64,000 bases of DNA, taken from positions 281,127 to 345,126 of the forward strand of contig NZ_RJSE01000003.1 of NCBI RefSeq assembly GCF_003725695.1. Direction: 5' to 3'. This document shows, piece after piece, positions 22,144 to 30,844 of this stretch. The first letter of the stretch is position 1, and each line of letters starts with the position of its first letter. The position numbers and the translations under genes were made by a program. This stretch comes from Nocardioides marmoriginsengisoli. GTDB taxonomy: Bacteria > Actinomycetota > Actinomycetes > Propionibacteriales > Nocardioidaceae. The notes under the pieces are model-generated. The model made no database searches. It worked only from the letters and a program-made list of their open reading frames with translations, and had not been told where the DNA came from.

Positions 22144-23496
22144 TCAGGCCTTTCGGAGCATTTCTGCGACCAGGAACGCCAGCTCGAGCGACTGCACCCG
22201 GTTCAGCCGCGGGTCGCAGACCGACTCGTAGCGGTTGCCCAGATCCATCTCGGCCAGGTCCTCGAGCCCGCCGACGCACTCGGTGACGTCGTCGCCGGTG
22301 AGCTCGACGTGGATGCCGCCGGGCCAGGTGCCCAGCGAGCGGTGCACGTCGAAGAAGCCCTGGACCTCGTCGGTCACGTCCGCGAGGCTCCGGGTCTTGT
22401 AGCCGGAGGACGCCTCGTAGGTGTTGCCGTGCATCGGGTCGGAGACCCACGCCACCTGCAGCCCGGCCGCCTCGACCTTCTCCACCAGCGGCGGCAGCAG
22501 GTCGCGGATCTTGCCGGCACCCATCCGGGTGATGAAGGTGAGCCGCCCCGGGGTGTTCTCCGGGTTCAGCTTCTCCGAGAGCGCGATCGCGTCGTCCGCG
22601 CTGGTCGTCGGGCCGAGCTTCACGCCGATCGGGTTGCGGATCTTGCTGAGCAGCTCGACGTGCGCGCCGTCGAGCTGGCGGGTGCGCTCACCGATCCAGA
22701 CGAAGTGGCTGGAGACGTCGTACGGGAGGTCGGTGCGGGAGTCGATCCTCGTCATCGCGTGCTCGTACTCGAGCACCAGCGCCTCGTGGCTGGAGTGCAT
22801 CTCGACCCGGTGGAACTCGTCCGGGTCGGCACCGATCGCCTTCATGAAGGTCAGCGCCCGGTCGATCTCGTTGGCCACCGCCTCGTAGCGGCTGCCGACG
22901 GCCGACCCCTGGACGAAGTCGGTGTTCCAGGCGTGCACCTGGCGCAGGTCGGCGTACCCGCCGGTGGTGAAGGCGCGCACCAGGTTCAGCGTGGAGGCCG
23001 ACGAGTGGTAGACGTCCACCAGCCGCTGCGGGTCGGGGATCCGGGCCGCTTCGGTGAACTCGAAGCCGTTGACCGCGTCGCCCCGGTACGCCGGCAGGGT
23101 CACGCCGTCGCGGGTCTCGAAGTCCGAGGACCGCGGCTTGGCGTACTGGCCGGCGAACCGGCCGAGCTTCACGACCGGCACCGACGCGGCGTAGGTCAGC
23201 ACGACCGCCATCTGCAGCAGCACCCGGAGCTTGTTGCGCACGTTGTCCGCGGTGACCCCGTCGAAGGTCTCGGCGCAGTCGCCACCCTGGAGCAGAAAGG
23301 CCTCGCCCCGGGTCACCGCAGCGAGCTTGTCGGTCAACCGGTCGCACTCGCCGGCGAAGACCAGCGGCGGGTAGGAGCGCAGCCGGGCGACGGCGGCGTC
23401 CACCGCTGCGGCGTCCGGGTACGACGGCTGCTGCGCCGCACCGAGGGCGTGCAGGGCCGCAAGATCAGGGATCGCGGGGTTCAAGGGGTCAACCAC
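22144..23496 (-). CDS. aroG: Class II (plant-type) DAHP synthase
   Basis: A 450-residue class II 3-deoxy-7-phosphoheptulonate synthase. Hallmarks are the RSYPPLVFAGE start of the barrel, LLQGGDCAETF with the metal-binding cysteine, KPRSSDFE, the active-site SHEALVLEYE and LDGAHVELLSKIRNPIGVKLGP segments, and DPMHGNTY. The size equals that of the mycobacterial AroG enzyme (Rv2178c), which sits near pknL there as well. The start is GTG 23496, with TAGGCT (23503-23508, reverse strand) 6 bases upstream and no ribosome-binding site. It is followed on the same strand by ltaE. Confidence 0.95.
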   Translation of the reverse strand: MVDPLNPAIPDLAALHALGAAQQPSYPDAAAVDAAVARLRSYPPLVFAGECDRLTDKLAAVTRGEAFLLQGGDCAETFDGVTADNVRNKLRVLLQMAVVLTYAASVPVVKLGRFAGQYAKPRSSDFETRDGVTLPAYRGDAVNGFEFTEAARIPDPQRLVDVYHSSASTLNLVRAFTTGGYADLRQVHAWNTDFVQGSAVGSRYEAVANEIDRALTFMKAIGADPDEFHRVEMHSSHEALVLEYEHAMTRIDSRTDLPYDVSSHFVWIGERTRQLDGAHVELLSKIRNPIGVKLGPTTSADDAIALSEKLNPENTPGRLTFITRMGAGKIRDLLPPLVEKVEAAGLQVAWVSDPMHGNTYEASSGYKTRSLADVTDEVQGFFDVHRSLGTWPGGIHVELTGDDVTECVGGLEDLAEMDLGNRYESVCDPRLNRVQSLELAFLVAEMLRKA

Positions 23497-23604
23497 CGGA
23501 CAAGCCTACGTCCCCGGGCGGTGGCACCCACAATCGGCGGCCGAGGGGACTCATCGCCGCGACACACCGGGAATAGCACCCGACACGCCGGGGTTCAACG
23601 GCCC

Positions 23605-24537
23605 ATGGCGACCATCGTGCAAGCAATCGCGTTCGGCGGACCGGAGAACCTGACGACTGCGGAGGTCGAGCCGGCTGCTCCTGGCCCCGGCGAGGTCCGG
23701 GTCGAGGTCCGCGCCGCCGGGGTCAACCCCATCGACCTGAAGGTGTACGGCGGCGCCATGGGAGCCGATCCGGCGAACCTGCCGATGCGGCTCGGGTTCG
23801 AAGCCGCCGGGGTGATCACCGAGATCGGCCCAGGAGTCGATCAGAACGTCGGCGACGAGGTGATCGCGTTCCGGATCAGCGGTGCCTACGCCAGCGAGGT
23901 CGTCGTTCCGGCCACTGCCGTCGTACCGAAGCCGGCGTCGCTGGGCTGGGCCGAGGCCGGCGGGCTGATGCTGACCGGCGCGACCGCCGTGCACCTGCTC
24001 ACCGCTACCGCGGTCGGCGACGGCGACACCGTGCTCGTGCACGGCGGTTCAGGCGGGGTCGGCCTGATGGCGATCCAGCTCGCGGCCCTGCGCGGCGCCC
24101 GGGTGATCGCGACCGCCAGCCCCCGCCGGCACGCCGCCCTGGAGAGCCTCGGCGCCGAGCCGGTGACCTACGGCGACGGACTGCTCGAACGCCTGCAGGC
24201 GATGGCTCCCGAGGGCATCGATGTCGCTCTCGACCTGATCGGCACCGACGAGGCCCTGGAGACGTCGCTGGCGCTGGTCGCCGACCGGGACCGGATCGCG
24301 ACGATCGCGAACTTCGGGTCCGCGCCGACCGCGGGCGTCAAGGTCCTCGGCGGCGGCCCGGGCGCCGACCCGGGGACCGAGGTCCGTGCGAACGCCCGCC
24401 CCGAGCTGGCGCGGCTCGCCGGCGAGGGCACGCTGCTCGTCCAGGTCGGGGCGACGTACCCGCTGACCGAGGTCGCCGAGGCGCACCGGCTCCTGGCGGC
24501 GGGACGCGCCGACGGCAAGGTCGTGCTGCTGCCGTAG
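23605..24537 (+). CDS. Zinc-independent quinone oxidoreductase (MDR family)
   Basis: A 310-residue medium-chain dehydrogenase/reductase. The N-terminal GroES-like fold has VRAAGVNPIDLKVYGG and GFEAAGVITEIGPGV. The nucleotide-binding motif is VHGGSGGVGLMAIQLA (GxGxxG-like), which fits NADPH. No structural-zinc cysteine cluster is present, so it belongs with the quinone oxidoreductases rather than zinc alcohol dehydrogenases. The C-terminal VAEAHRLLAAGRADGKVVLLP is typical of the family. It is divergent from aroG and convergent with the APC permease 3 bases away. Confidence 0.9.
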   Translation: MATIVQAIAFGGPENLTTAEVEPAAPGPGEVRVEVRAAGVNPIDLKVYGGAMGADPANLPMRLGFEAAGVITEIGPGVDQNVGDEVIAFRISGAYASEVVVPATAVVPKPASLGWAEAGGLMLTGATAVHLLTATAVGDGDTVLVHGGSGGVGLMAIQLAALRGARVIATASPRRHAALESLGAEPVTYGDGLLERLQAMAPEGIDVALDLIGTDEALETSLALVADRDRIATIANFGSAPTAGVKVLGGGPGADPGTEVRANARPELARLAGEGTLLVQVGATYPLTEVAEAHRLLAAGRADGKVVLLP

Positions 24538-24540
24538 GCG

Positions 24541-25992
24541 TCAGTCCCCCAGGTTGCTGACGTCCTCGAATTCGCTGGTCTCCCCGGCCGCCCGGTTCAG
24601 CACGAACGTGACCAGCCAGAGCAGCACCCCGACGCCGAGCATGCCGGCAGCGATCTTGTACTGGATCATGTCCGCTTCGAGCCGCGCCCACGGGCCGAGC
24701 AGGTAGAGGCAGGCAACCGCGCCGACGTACGGGGCGAACCTCGGTGCCACGAACCCGCCGGGAGCGGGCGGGTCGCGCCGGAGCACCAGCAGGGCGACGT
24801 TCACGACCGCGAACACGGCGAGCAGCAGCAGCGCCGTCGTACCGGAGAGCGCGCCGACGACGCTGTTCTCGGCCTGGAGCCGGACCACCACGATCAGCGC
24901 GAGCGCGAGCGTGGTGGTGAAGACGATCGCGGTCCACGGCGAGCGGCGCGCCGGAAGCACCTTGCCGAGCCCGCGCGGGAGCACCCCCTGGTTGGCCATC
25001 CCGTAGACGAGCCGGCTCGCCATCAGCATGTTGATCAGCGCGGTGTTCGCGACCGCGAACACCGTCATGAACGGGAAGATCTTGTCGATCGGGATGTCCG
25101 GCGCCCCGATCCGGACGACGTCGAGCAGGATCCCGGCCTCCGGGTCCTTGGGCGTCAGGATCTCGCCGGCCGGGATCACCGCGACCACCGAGACCGCGAC
25201 CAGCATGTAGATGATCACCGCGATGCCGAGGCCGGTGAACATCGCCCGCGGGAAGATCCGGCCCGGGTCCTTGGTCTCCTCGACCATGTTGACCGAGTCC
25301 TCGAAGCCGACCATCGCGAAGAACGCGATCGCGGTCGCGACGGTGACCGCGGCGAACAGGCCCTTGTCGTGAGGGCTCTCGAAGACGGTGATCCGGTCGA
25401 GGTCGCCGTTCCCGTTCGCGATCGCCACGAACCCGATCACGATCACGATCGCCAGCGCCGAGATCTCGATCAGGGTGAGGACGACGTTGAACTTCACGCT
25501 CTCGCCGACACCGCGCAGGTTGATCAGCGCGAGCACCACCATGAACCCGAGCGCGACCGCCATCGTCGCCCCGTCCCCGGTCGGCACGCTGTCGATGCCT
25601 TCGTTCAGGCCGAGCAGGAGGTTGCTGGCCAGCAGGCCCGAGGACGTCGCCGCGCTGGTGATGCCCGAGCAGACCACGGTGAACGCCACCAGGAACGTCA
25701 CGAAGTGCACCCCGAAGGCCTTGTGGGCGTAGAGCGCCGCCCCGGCCGCCTGCGGGTGCTTGCAGACGAGCTCCAGGTAGGAGCAGGCGGTCAGCGTCGC
25801 GACCGCGAACGCCACCAGGAACGGGAGCCAGGCAATGCCGCCGACCTGTCCCGCCAGCCGCCCGGTGACCGCGTACACGGCGGCGCCCAGGATGTCGCCG
25901 ACGATGAAGAGCAGCAGCAGGCCCGGGCCGATCACCCGCTTGAGGTCCGACTCCGGTCCGTTCACGTCCTGGTCATCGGCGGTCGTGGACAA
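24541..25992 (-). CDS. APC-family amino acid permease
   Basis: A 483-residue transporter with 12-13 hydrophobic segments in the APC arrangement. The first helix has LLLLFIVGDILGAAVYAVTG with the substrate-backbone motif G-D-x-x-G. Helix 6 has FFAMVGFEDSVNMVEETKDPGRIFPRAM, also diagnostic. The start is TTG 25992, chosen because AGGAGG lies 6 bases upstream and no ATG or GTG is in frame nearby. Substrate is an amino acid or amine; the specific one is not evident. The C-terminal tail is acidic. No transcription signal stands out. Confidence 0.88.
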   Translation of the reverse strand: MSTTADDQDVNGPESDLKRVIGPGLLLLFIVGDILGAAVYAVTGRLAGQVGGIAWLPFLVAFAVATLTACSYLELVCKHPQAAGAALYAHKAFGVHFVTFLVAFTVVCSGITSAATSSGLLASNLLLGLNEGIDSVPTGDGATMAVALGFMVVLALINLRGVGESVKFNVVLTLIEISALAIVIVIGFVAIANGNGDLDRITVFESPHDKGLFAAVTVATAIAFFAMVGFEDSVNMVEETKDPGRIFPRAMFTGLGIAVIIYMLVAVSVVAVIPAGEILTPKDPEAGILLDVVRIGAPDIPIDKIFPFMTVFAVANTALINMLMASRLVYGMANQGVLPRGLGKVLPARRSPWTAIVFTTTLALALIVVVRLQAENSVVGALSGTTALLLLAVFAVVNVALLVLRRDPPAPGGFVAPRFAPYVGAVACLYLLGPWARLEADMIQYKIAAGMLGVGVLLWLVTFVLNRAAGETSEFEDVSNLGD

Positions 25993-26076
25993 AGGGTGCC
26001 TCCTCGGCGTGCGGTGGCGTGACGAGTGCGGTACTCCGTTCTACCGTGATCCGCGCCCCGTTGGACAGGGGCGGGC

Positions 26077-27114
26077 TCAGCCGAAGAAGACTTCGGCTTC
26101 GGCGTACTCCTCCGGCGACACGAGCTTCAGCTCGGCGGTCCCCTCGCTCAGCGGCACCCGGACGATGCTCGTCCCGCGCAACGCCATCATCGTGCCGAAA
26201 TCCCCGTCGTGGACCGCCCCGATCGCCTGGAGGCCGAAACGGGTCGCCAGCCACCGGTCGAACGCGGTCGGCGTCCCGCCGCGCTGGATGTGCCCGAGGA
26301 CGACGGCCCGCGCCTCCTTGCCGGTGCGGGCCTCGATCTCGTTCGCCAGCCGCTCGCCGATCCCGCCGAGCCGGACGTGCCCGAAGGCGTCCTTCTCCCC
26401 CGTCAGCAGCGTCATGCCGCTGTCGTCCTCGGCCTCGATCGGCACCGCACCCTCGGAGACGACCATGATCACCGCGTACTTCGTCTCGAACCGGGTCTCG
26501 ACGTACCGGCAGACCTCCTCGATGTCGAAGGGCCGCTCCGGGATCAGCACCACGTTCGCTCCCCCGGCGATCCCGGCGTGCAGCGCGATCCAGCCGGCGT
26601 GCCGCCCCATCACCTCGACCACCAGGACCCGGTGGTGCGACTCCGCGGTGGTGTGCAGCCGGTCGATCGCCTCGGAGGCGATGTTCACCGCGGTGTCGAA
26701 GCCGAAGGTGAAGTCGGTGCCGGACAGGTCGTTGTCGATCGTCTTCGGGACCCCGACCACCTTCACGCCGAGGTCGTGCAGCTTGGTCGCCACCCCGAGG
26801 GTGTCCTCGCCGCCGATCGCGATCAGGGCGTCCACCCCGGCCGCGGCCAGGTTCGCCTTGATCTGCTCGACACCCCCCTCGATCGAGAACGGGTTGGTCC
26901 GCGACGATCCGAGGATGGTCCCGCCGCGCGGCAAGATCCCGCGGACCTGGTCGATCCCCAGCGGCATCGTCAGCCCCTCGAGCGGGCCCTTCCAGCCGTC
27001 GCGGAAGCCGACGAACTCGTCGCCGTACTCCTTCACGCCCTTCCGTACGACGGCCCTGATCACAGCGTTGAGCCCGGGGCAGTCGCCGCCTCCGGTGAGT
27101 ACTCCGACGCGCAT
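26077..27114 (-). CDS. 6-phosphofructokinase, residues predict PPi dependence
   Basis: A 345-residue group III phosphofructokinase phosphorylating fructose 6-phosphate. Motifs are GVLTGGGDCPGLNAVIR at the N-terminus, the catalytic PKTIDNDL, GRHAGWIA, LIPE and GHIQRGG. At the position that decides the phosphoryl donor the sequence is GGEDT with D104, and K124 precedes TIDND. ATP-dependent E. coli PfkA has Gly at both, and Asp104 with Lys124 is associated with pyrophosphate use. GGGAG before the ATG provides the ribosome-binding site. Gene neighbours (glpK, DUF1028) do not add a constraint. Reversible PPi chemistry is an inference. Confidence 0.92.
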   Translation of the reverse strand: MRVGVLTGGGDCPGLNAVIRAVVRKGVKEYGDEFVGFRDGWKGPLEGLTMPLGIDQVRGILPRGGTILGSSRTNPFSIEGGVEQIKANLAAAGVDALIAIGGEDTLGVATKLHDLGVKVVGVPKTIDNDLSGTDFTFGFDTAVNIASEAIDRLHTTAESHHRVLVVEVMGRHAGWIALHAGIAGGANVVLIPERPFDIEEVCRYVETRFETKYAVIMVVSEGAVPIEAEDDSGMTLLTGEKDAFGHVRLGGIGERLANEIEARTGKEARAVVLGHIQRGGTPTAFDRWLATRFGLQAIGAVHDGDFGTMMALRGTSIVRVPLSEGTAELKLVSPEEYAEAEVFFG

Positions 27115-27180
27115 CTGACTCCCTCATTGGATCGTTCAAGTGACGCTGGCCACACTAGCCAAGGTCGCTAGGGTCTGGCC

Positions 27181-28005
27181 ATGACCTTCTCGATCGTCGG
27201 CCGCGACGGCACCAGCTGGGGTGTCGCGGTCGCCTCCAAGTTCCTCGCCGTCGGCAACGCCGTACCGGCCGCCGTCGCGGGTGTCGGCGCGCTCGCCACC
27301 CAGGCCGACGCCAACGTCGCCTGGAAGGGCATCGGGCTCGCCCTGCTCGACGAGGGCGCCACCGCCGAGGTGGCACTGGACCGGATGCTCGAGGAGGACG
27401 ACAAGCGCGACCACCGCCAGCTCGGGATCGTCGACGTCGACGGCGGTGCCGCGTCCCACACCGGCAGCGCCTGCTTCGACTGGGCGGGCGGGATCGTCGG
27501 CGACGGCGTCGCGATCCAGGGCAACATCCTGACCGGCCCCGAGGTGGTCGAGGCGATGAAGGTCGCCTGGGACGCCGGCGCCGGCGAGCAGCTGAGCAGG
27601 CGCCTGCTGGCCGCGCTGGCCGCGGGCGACGCCGCCGGTGGCGACAAGCGCGGCCGCCAGTCCGCCGCGCTCCTGGTGGTCAGTGACGGAGCCGGGTACG
27701 GCGGTATGGACGACGTCGCGACCGACCTCCGGGTCGACGACCACCCCGAGCCGATCACCGAGCTGGGCCGGCTCCTCGACCTCAACGACCTCTACCTGAC
27801 CGCCTCCACCGAGGAGGAGCGCGTCCCGGTCACCCCGGAGCTGGAGTCCGAGATCGCCGCCCTGGTCGCGGCCGCGGGGCACCCGAACCTGGCCGCGTGG
27901 GTCGGCACCGAGAACTACGAGATGCGGGTCGCCGAGGACGGCAGTTGGATCGACACGCGCGTGCTCGACCTCCTCCGGGAGCACCGCCCGGGTGCCACCG
28001 ACTGA
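27181..28005 (+). CDS. DUF1028 Ntn-hydrolase-like protein
   Basis: A 274-residue protein. The first 200 residues match DUF1028 (TFSIVGRDGTSWGVAVASKFLAVGNAVPAAVAGVGALATQA), predicted to have an Ntn-hydrolase-like fold. The last 75 residues resemble the peptidoglycan-binding-like C-terminal extension of this family. The exact reaction is unknown. TAGGGT (27169-27174) lies 6 bases before ATG 27181, and no ribosome-binding site is seen, so the gene is probably leaderless. It is followed 12 bases later by glpK, perhaps in one transcript. Confidence 0.85.
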   Translation: MTFSIVGRDGTSWGVAVASKFLAVGNAVPAAVAGVGALATQADANVAWKGIGLALLDEGATAEVALDRMLEEDDKRDHRQLGIVDVDGGAASHTGSACFDWAGGIVGDGVAIQGNILTGPEVVEAMKVAWDAGAGEQLSRRLLAALAAGDAAGGDKRGRQSAALLVVSDGAGYGGMDDVATDLRVDDHPEPITELGRLLDLNDLYLTASTEEERVPVTPELESEIAALVAAAGHPNLAAWVGTENYEMRVAEDGSWIDTRVLDLLREHRPGATD

Positions 28006-28017
28006 CAGGATGCCGCC

Positions 28018-29499
28018 ATGAGCAAGAGCGTGCTGTCCATCGACGCGGGCACCACCGGCGTGACCGCGGTGATCGTGACCGCCGAGGGCACGATCGCGGC
28101 CAAGGGCTACCAGGAGTTCGCGCAGCACTTCCCGCGCCCCGGCTGGGTCGAGCACTCCCCCGAGGAGATCTGGCAGGCGACCATCGAGTCCACCCGCGCC
28201 GCGCTGCGGGCCTGGGGCGGAAAGCCCGCCGACCTCGCCGGCATCGGGATCACCAACCAGCGCGAGACGGTGCTGCTCTGGGACCGCGAGACGCTCGGCT
28301 CGCCGCGGCGAGCGATCGTCTGGCAGGACCGGCGTACGACCGAGATCTGCGAGCGCCTCAAGGCCGCCGGCCACGAGGAGCGGGTGGCCGAGCTGACCGG
28401 GCTGCGGCTGGACCCCTACTTCTCCGGGACCAAGCTGGCCTGGCTCGCCGAGCACGAGCCGAACACCTGGGCACTGGTGGAGTCCGGCCGGTACGCGATC
28501 GGGACGGTCGACTCCTACCTGATCGCCCGGATGACCCGCGGCACCTGGCACGTCACCGACGTCTCCAACGCGTCCCGCACGCTCCTCTTCGACCTGGAGC
28601 GCGGCGCCTGGTCCGACGAGCTCTGCGCGCTCTTCGGCGTCCCCCGCGACGCGCTGCCGGAGGTGGTCGACAACTGGGGCGAGCTGGCGCGCACCGACCC
28701 GCGCTCGTTCCTCGACCTGGACCTGCCGATCGCGGGCATCGCCGGTGACCAGCAGTCGGCGCTCTTCGGCCAGACCTGCTTCGACGTCGGCGACTCCAAG
28801 TGCACCTACGGGACGGGTTCGTTCATCCTCACCAACACCGGTCACGAGGTCGCCCGCTCGGACGCCGGGCTGCTCTCGACGGCCGGCTGGCGCTCCCCCG
28901 ACGGCCGGATCACCTACGCGCTCGAGGGCGCGATCTTCGTGACCGGAGCGGCCGTGCAGTGGCTGCGCGACGGCCTCCAGATCGTCGGTACGGCGGCGGA
29001 GACGGCCGCGATCGCCGCCACCGTCGACTCGACCGACGGGGTCGTGTTCGTCCCGGCGCTGACCGGCCTCGGCGCCCCGCACTGGGACCCGCACGCGCGC
29101 GGGGCGATCCTGGGCCTGACCCGCGGCACGACCCGGGCGCACATCGTCCGGGCGACCCTGGAGGCGATCACCTACGAGGTGCGCGACGTCATCGACACGA
29201 TGCCCGCGCTGACCTCGGTCGCGGTGGACGGCGGCGCCGCCGCGAACGACCTGCTCTGCCAGCTCCAGGCCGACCTGCTCGGCGTACCGGTCGAGCGGCC
29301 GAGGATCGTCGAGACCACCGCACTCGGGGCCGCCTTCATGGCCGGCCTCGGCACCGGGGTCTGGGACAGCACCGACGCCCTGCGCGAGACCTGGCAGCTC
29401 GACCGCGCGTTCGCACCCGACCCCCGCGCCGCCGACCGGACCGCCGCCGCCTACGCCCTCTGGCTCAAGGCCGTCGAGCGCGCCAAGAACTGGGCCTGA
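28018..29499 (+). CDS. glpK: Glycerol kinase
   Basis: A 493-residue FGGY-family kinase that phosphorylates glycerol to sn-glycerol 3-phosphate. Hallmarks are SIDAGTTGVTAVIV, ITNQRETVLLWDRETL, the WQDRRTTEIC region with the substrate-binding residues, AGDQQSALFGQTCFDVGDSKCTYGTGSF, and LEAITYEVRDVI. The length is typical. AGGA lies 7 bases before the ATG. No glpF, glpD or glpR is adjacent, and DUF1028 precedes it. Confidence 0.95.
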   Translation: MSKSVLSIDAGTTGVTAVIVTAEGTIAAKGYQEFAQHFPRPGWVEHSPEEIWQATIESTRAALRAWGGKPADLAGIGITNQRETVLLWDRETLGSPRRAIVWQDRRTTEICERLKAAGHEERVAELTGLRLDPYFSGTKLAWLAEHEPNTWALVESGRYAIGTVDSYLIARMTRGTWHVTDVSNASRTLLFDLERGAWSDELCALFGVPRDALPEVVDNWGELARTDPRSFLDLDLPIAGIAGDQQSALFGQTCFDVGDSKCTYGTGSFILTNTGHEVARSDAGLLSTAGWRSPDGRITYALEGAIFVTGAAVQWLRDGLQIVGTAAETAAIAATVDSTDGVVFVPALTGLGAPHWDPHARGAILGLTRGTTRAHIVRATLEAITYEVRDVIDTMPALTSVAVDGGAAANDLLCQLQADLLGVPVERPRIVETTALGAAFMAGLGTGVWDSTDALRETWQLDRAFAPDPRAADRTAAAYALWLKAVERAKNWA

Positions 29500-29506
29500 A
29501 CCCGAT

Positions 29507-30376
29507 TCACCGGAGCTTCGCCAGGGCCTGCTTCGCCTCGTCCAGCGCCTGCTCCGCCTCGGCTCGGGCTTCGGTGAGCTCCTCGAGTTCTGCTTCGGCT
29601 TCCTCGATGTCCTCGTCCAGGCGATCCACGTCGTCCTCGATTCCGGCCAGCCGGCGGCGGAGCTCGTCGATCTCCCCGCCGAGCTGCAAGCGGCGCGCCT
29701 GAAGCTTCTCCTCGCGCGCCGTCGCGTGCTGCACCTGCTCGTCGGCCGCCGCGACGGCGAGGACCGCCTCGTCGACCTTCTCCTGCGCCGCCTCCAGCCG
29801 GATCCCGTCGTCCGGTACGACGTGCAGCACCGGCGGCGCCGGCTCCACCACCTCCGCGCGGTACCCCAGCGCATCGGGCAGCGCGCAGACCGCGGCCACG
29901 TCCAGGTCGGAGACCCCGGTCGAGGTGAACGCGGTGACGACCAGCCCGGACCGGACCACGTCGGCGGCCACCGGGTCCAGCATCGCCGCGGTCAGCATCC
30001 CCTCGACCTGGTCCGCGACGGCGGACGTCAACCGGGCCTCGTGCTCACGGGCCAGCCGGGAGGCGGTCGTGGTCAGCGCGGCGGTGAGCTGACGGCGCTG
30101 CCGGGTCAGGGTGCGCAGCTCCTCGCCGTCCAGCGACTCCGCGGCCGCGCGCAGCGAGGCGGCGAGCTCCAGGACCTGGTCGATCTGCTCGGCCTCCCGC
30201 CGTACCAGCAGGTTGACCGCCCAGGCCGCCAGCGACGGCTTCTTCAACGCCTTGATCCTGGCCGCCGCCTCCTTCGAGCCGGACGCCTTCGCGGCGGCGT
30301 CCCGGGCGGCGGTGAAGGCACCCACCGGCTCGCCGTACAGCCGGTCGGCCAGCGCCAGCAGCTCAGCCGAGGACAT
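29507..30376 (-). CDS. Coiled-coil protein overlapping cinA
   Basis: A 289-residue protein without a known domain. Residues 1-190 are helical and basic-rich (ARIKALKKPSLAAWAVNLLVRREAEQ and RLAREHEARLTSAVAD). Residues about 200-289 form a long coiled coil rich in Glu, Ala and Arg, ending EQALDEAKQALAKLR. No signal peptide or catalytic motif is visible. Its start codon lies 14 bases inside the 3' end of cinA, so translation is coupled to it. The family appears to be actinobacterial, and a nucleic-acid or structural role is possible but unproven. Confidence 0.75.
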   Translation of the reverse strand: MSSAELLALADRLYGEPVGAFTAARDAAAKASGSKEAAARIKALKKPSLAAWAVNLLVRREAEQIDQVLELAASLRAAAESLDGEELRTLTRQRRQLTAALTTTASRLAREHEARLTSAVADQVEGMLTAAMLDPVAADVVRSGLVVTAFTSTGVSDLDVAAVCALPDALGYRAEVVEPAPPVLHVVPDDGIRLEAAQEKVDEAVLAVAAADEQVQHATAREEKLQARRLQLGGEIDELRRRLAGIEDDVDRLDEDIEEAEAELEELTEARAEAEQALDEAKQALAKLR

Positions 30377-30821
30377 CGAGCAGCGCCTCCAACGCGGCGT
30401 GCGCCGCACCGTCCCGGACGGCGCCCCGGTCGCCGTCCAGCGCCAGCCGGTGCACGGTCACCCCGTGCGGCCCGGCCAGACCGACGTACACGGTGCCGAC
30501 CGGTTTGTCGTCCTGCTTCTCCGGTCCGGCGACCCCGGTCGTCGCCAGCGCCCAGTCGACGCCGAGCAGCTCCTGGGCACCGCGGGCCATCTGCGAGGCG
30601 CAGTCCGCCGAGACCACCTGGGCCGCGGTCACGCCGAGCACCTGGCGCTTGACCCGGGTCGCATAGCTGACCACCCCGCCCGCGAAGGTCGCCGAGGCAC
30701 CCGGGGTGCCGCTGAGCAGGTCGGCCAGGCCGCCTCCGGTCAACGACTCCGCACAGCCCACCGTCTCACCGCGAGCGAGCAGCGCCTGGTGCACCCGGGC
30801 GGCGAGGTCCTCAGAGGTCAT
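30363..30821 (-). CDS. cinA: CinA-family protein (nicotinamide-nucleotide amidohydrolase, PncC type)
   Basis: A 152-residue protein of the single-domain CinA C-terminal type, which deamidates NMN. Conserved motifs are VGCAESLTGGGLADLLSGTPGASATF, VVSYATRVKRQVLGV, MARGAQELLGVDWALATTGVAGP and GTVYVGLA. The MocF/CinA N-terminal half is absent, as usual in actinobacteria. TAGCCT (reverse strand, 30829-30834) lies 7 bases before the ATG, so it is probably leaderless. In actinobacteria it usually follows pgsA; here the GH15 gene is inserted between them. It overlaps the coiled-coil gene downstream by 14 bases. Confidence 0.92.
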   Translation of the reverse strand: MTSEDLAARVHQALLARGETVGCAESLTGGGLADLLSGTPGASATFAGGVVSYATRVKRQVLGVTAAQVVSADCASQMARGAQELLGVDWALATTGVAGPEKQDDKPVGTVYVGLAGPHGVTVHRLALDGDRGAVRDGAAHAALEALLDVLG

Positions 30822-30844
30822 GCGGTGAAGGCTACTGTCAGGCC
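30822..30844. promoter_or_regulatory. Overlapping divergent leaderless promoters, cinA and GH15
   Basis: Only 23 bases separate the two divergent start codons. TACTGT (30833-30838) precedes the GH15 ATG by 6 bases. On the other strand TAGCCT (complement of 30829-30834) precedes the cinA ATG by 7 bases. The two hexamers overlap by two bases, so a polymerase on one side would exclude the other. Confidence 0.65.

Noticed and set aside
21196-24537. A 3.3-kb open frame on the plus strand, antisense to ltaE and aroG
   Set aside because: It is a high-GC shadow frame: Arg/Val/Gly/Asp-rich without any domain. The minus-strand genes explain the region, and only its tail (from 23605) is a real gene.
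28006-28011. CAGGAT before glpK (and similar before ltaE and the 15586 lipoprotein) as a -10 element
   Set aside because: It contains AGGA at ribosome-binding-site distance, so it is better read as a Shine-Dalgarno sequence.
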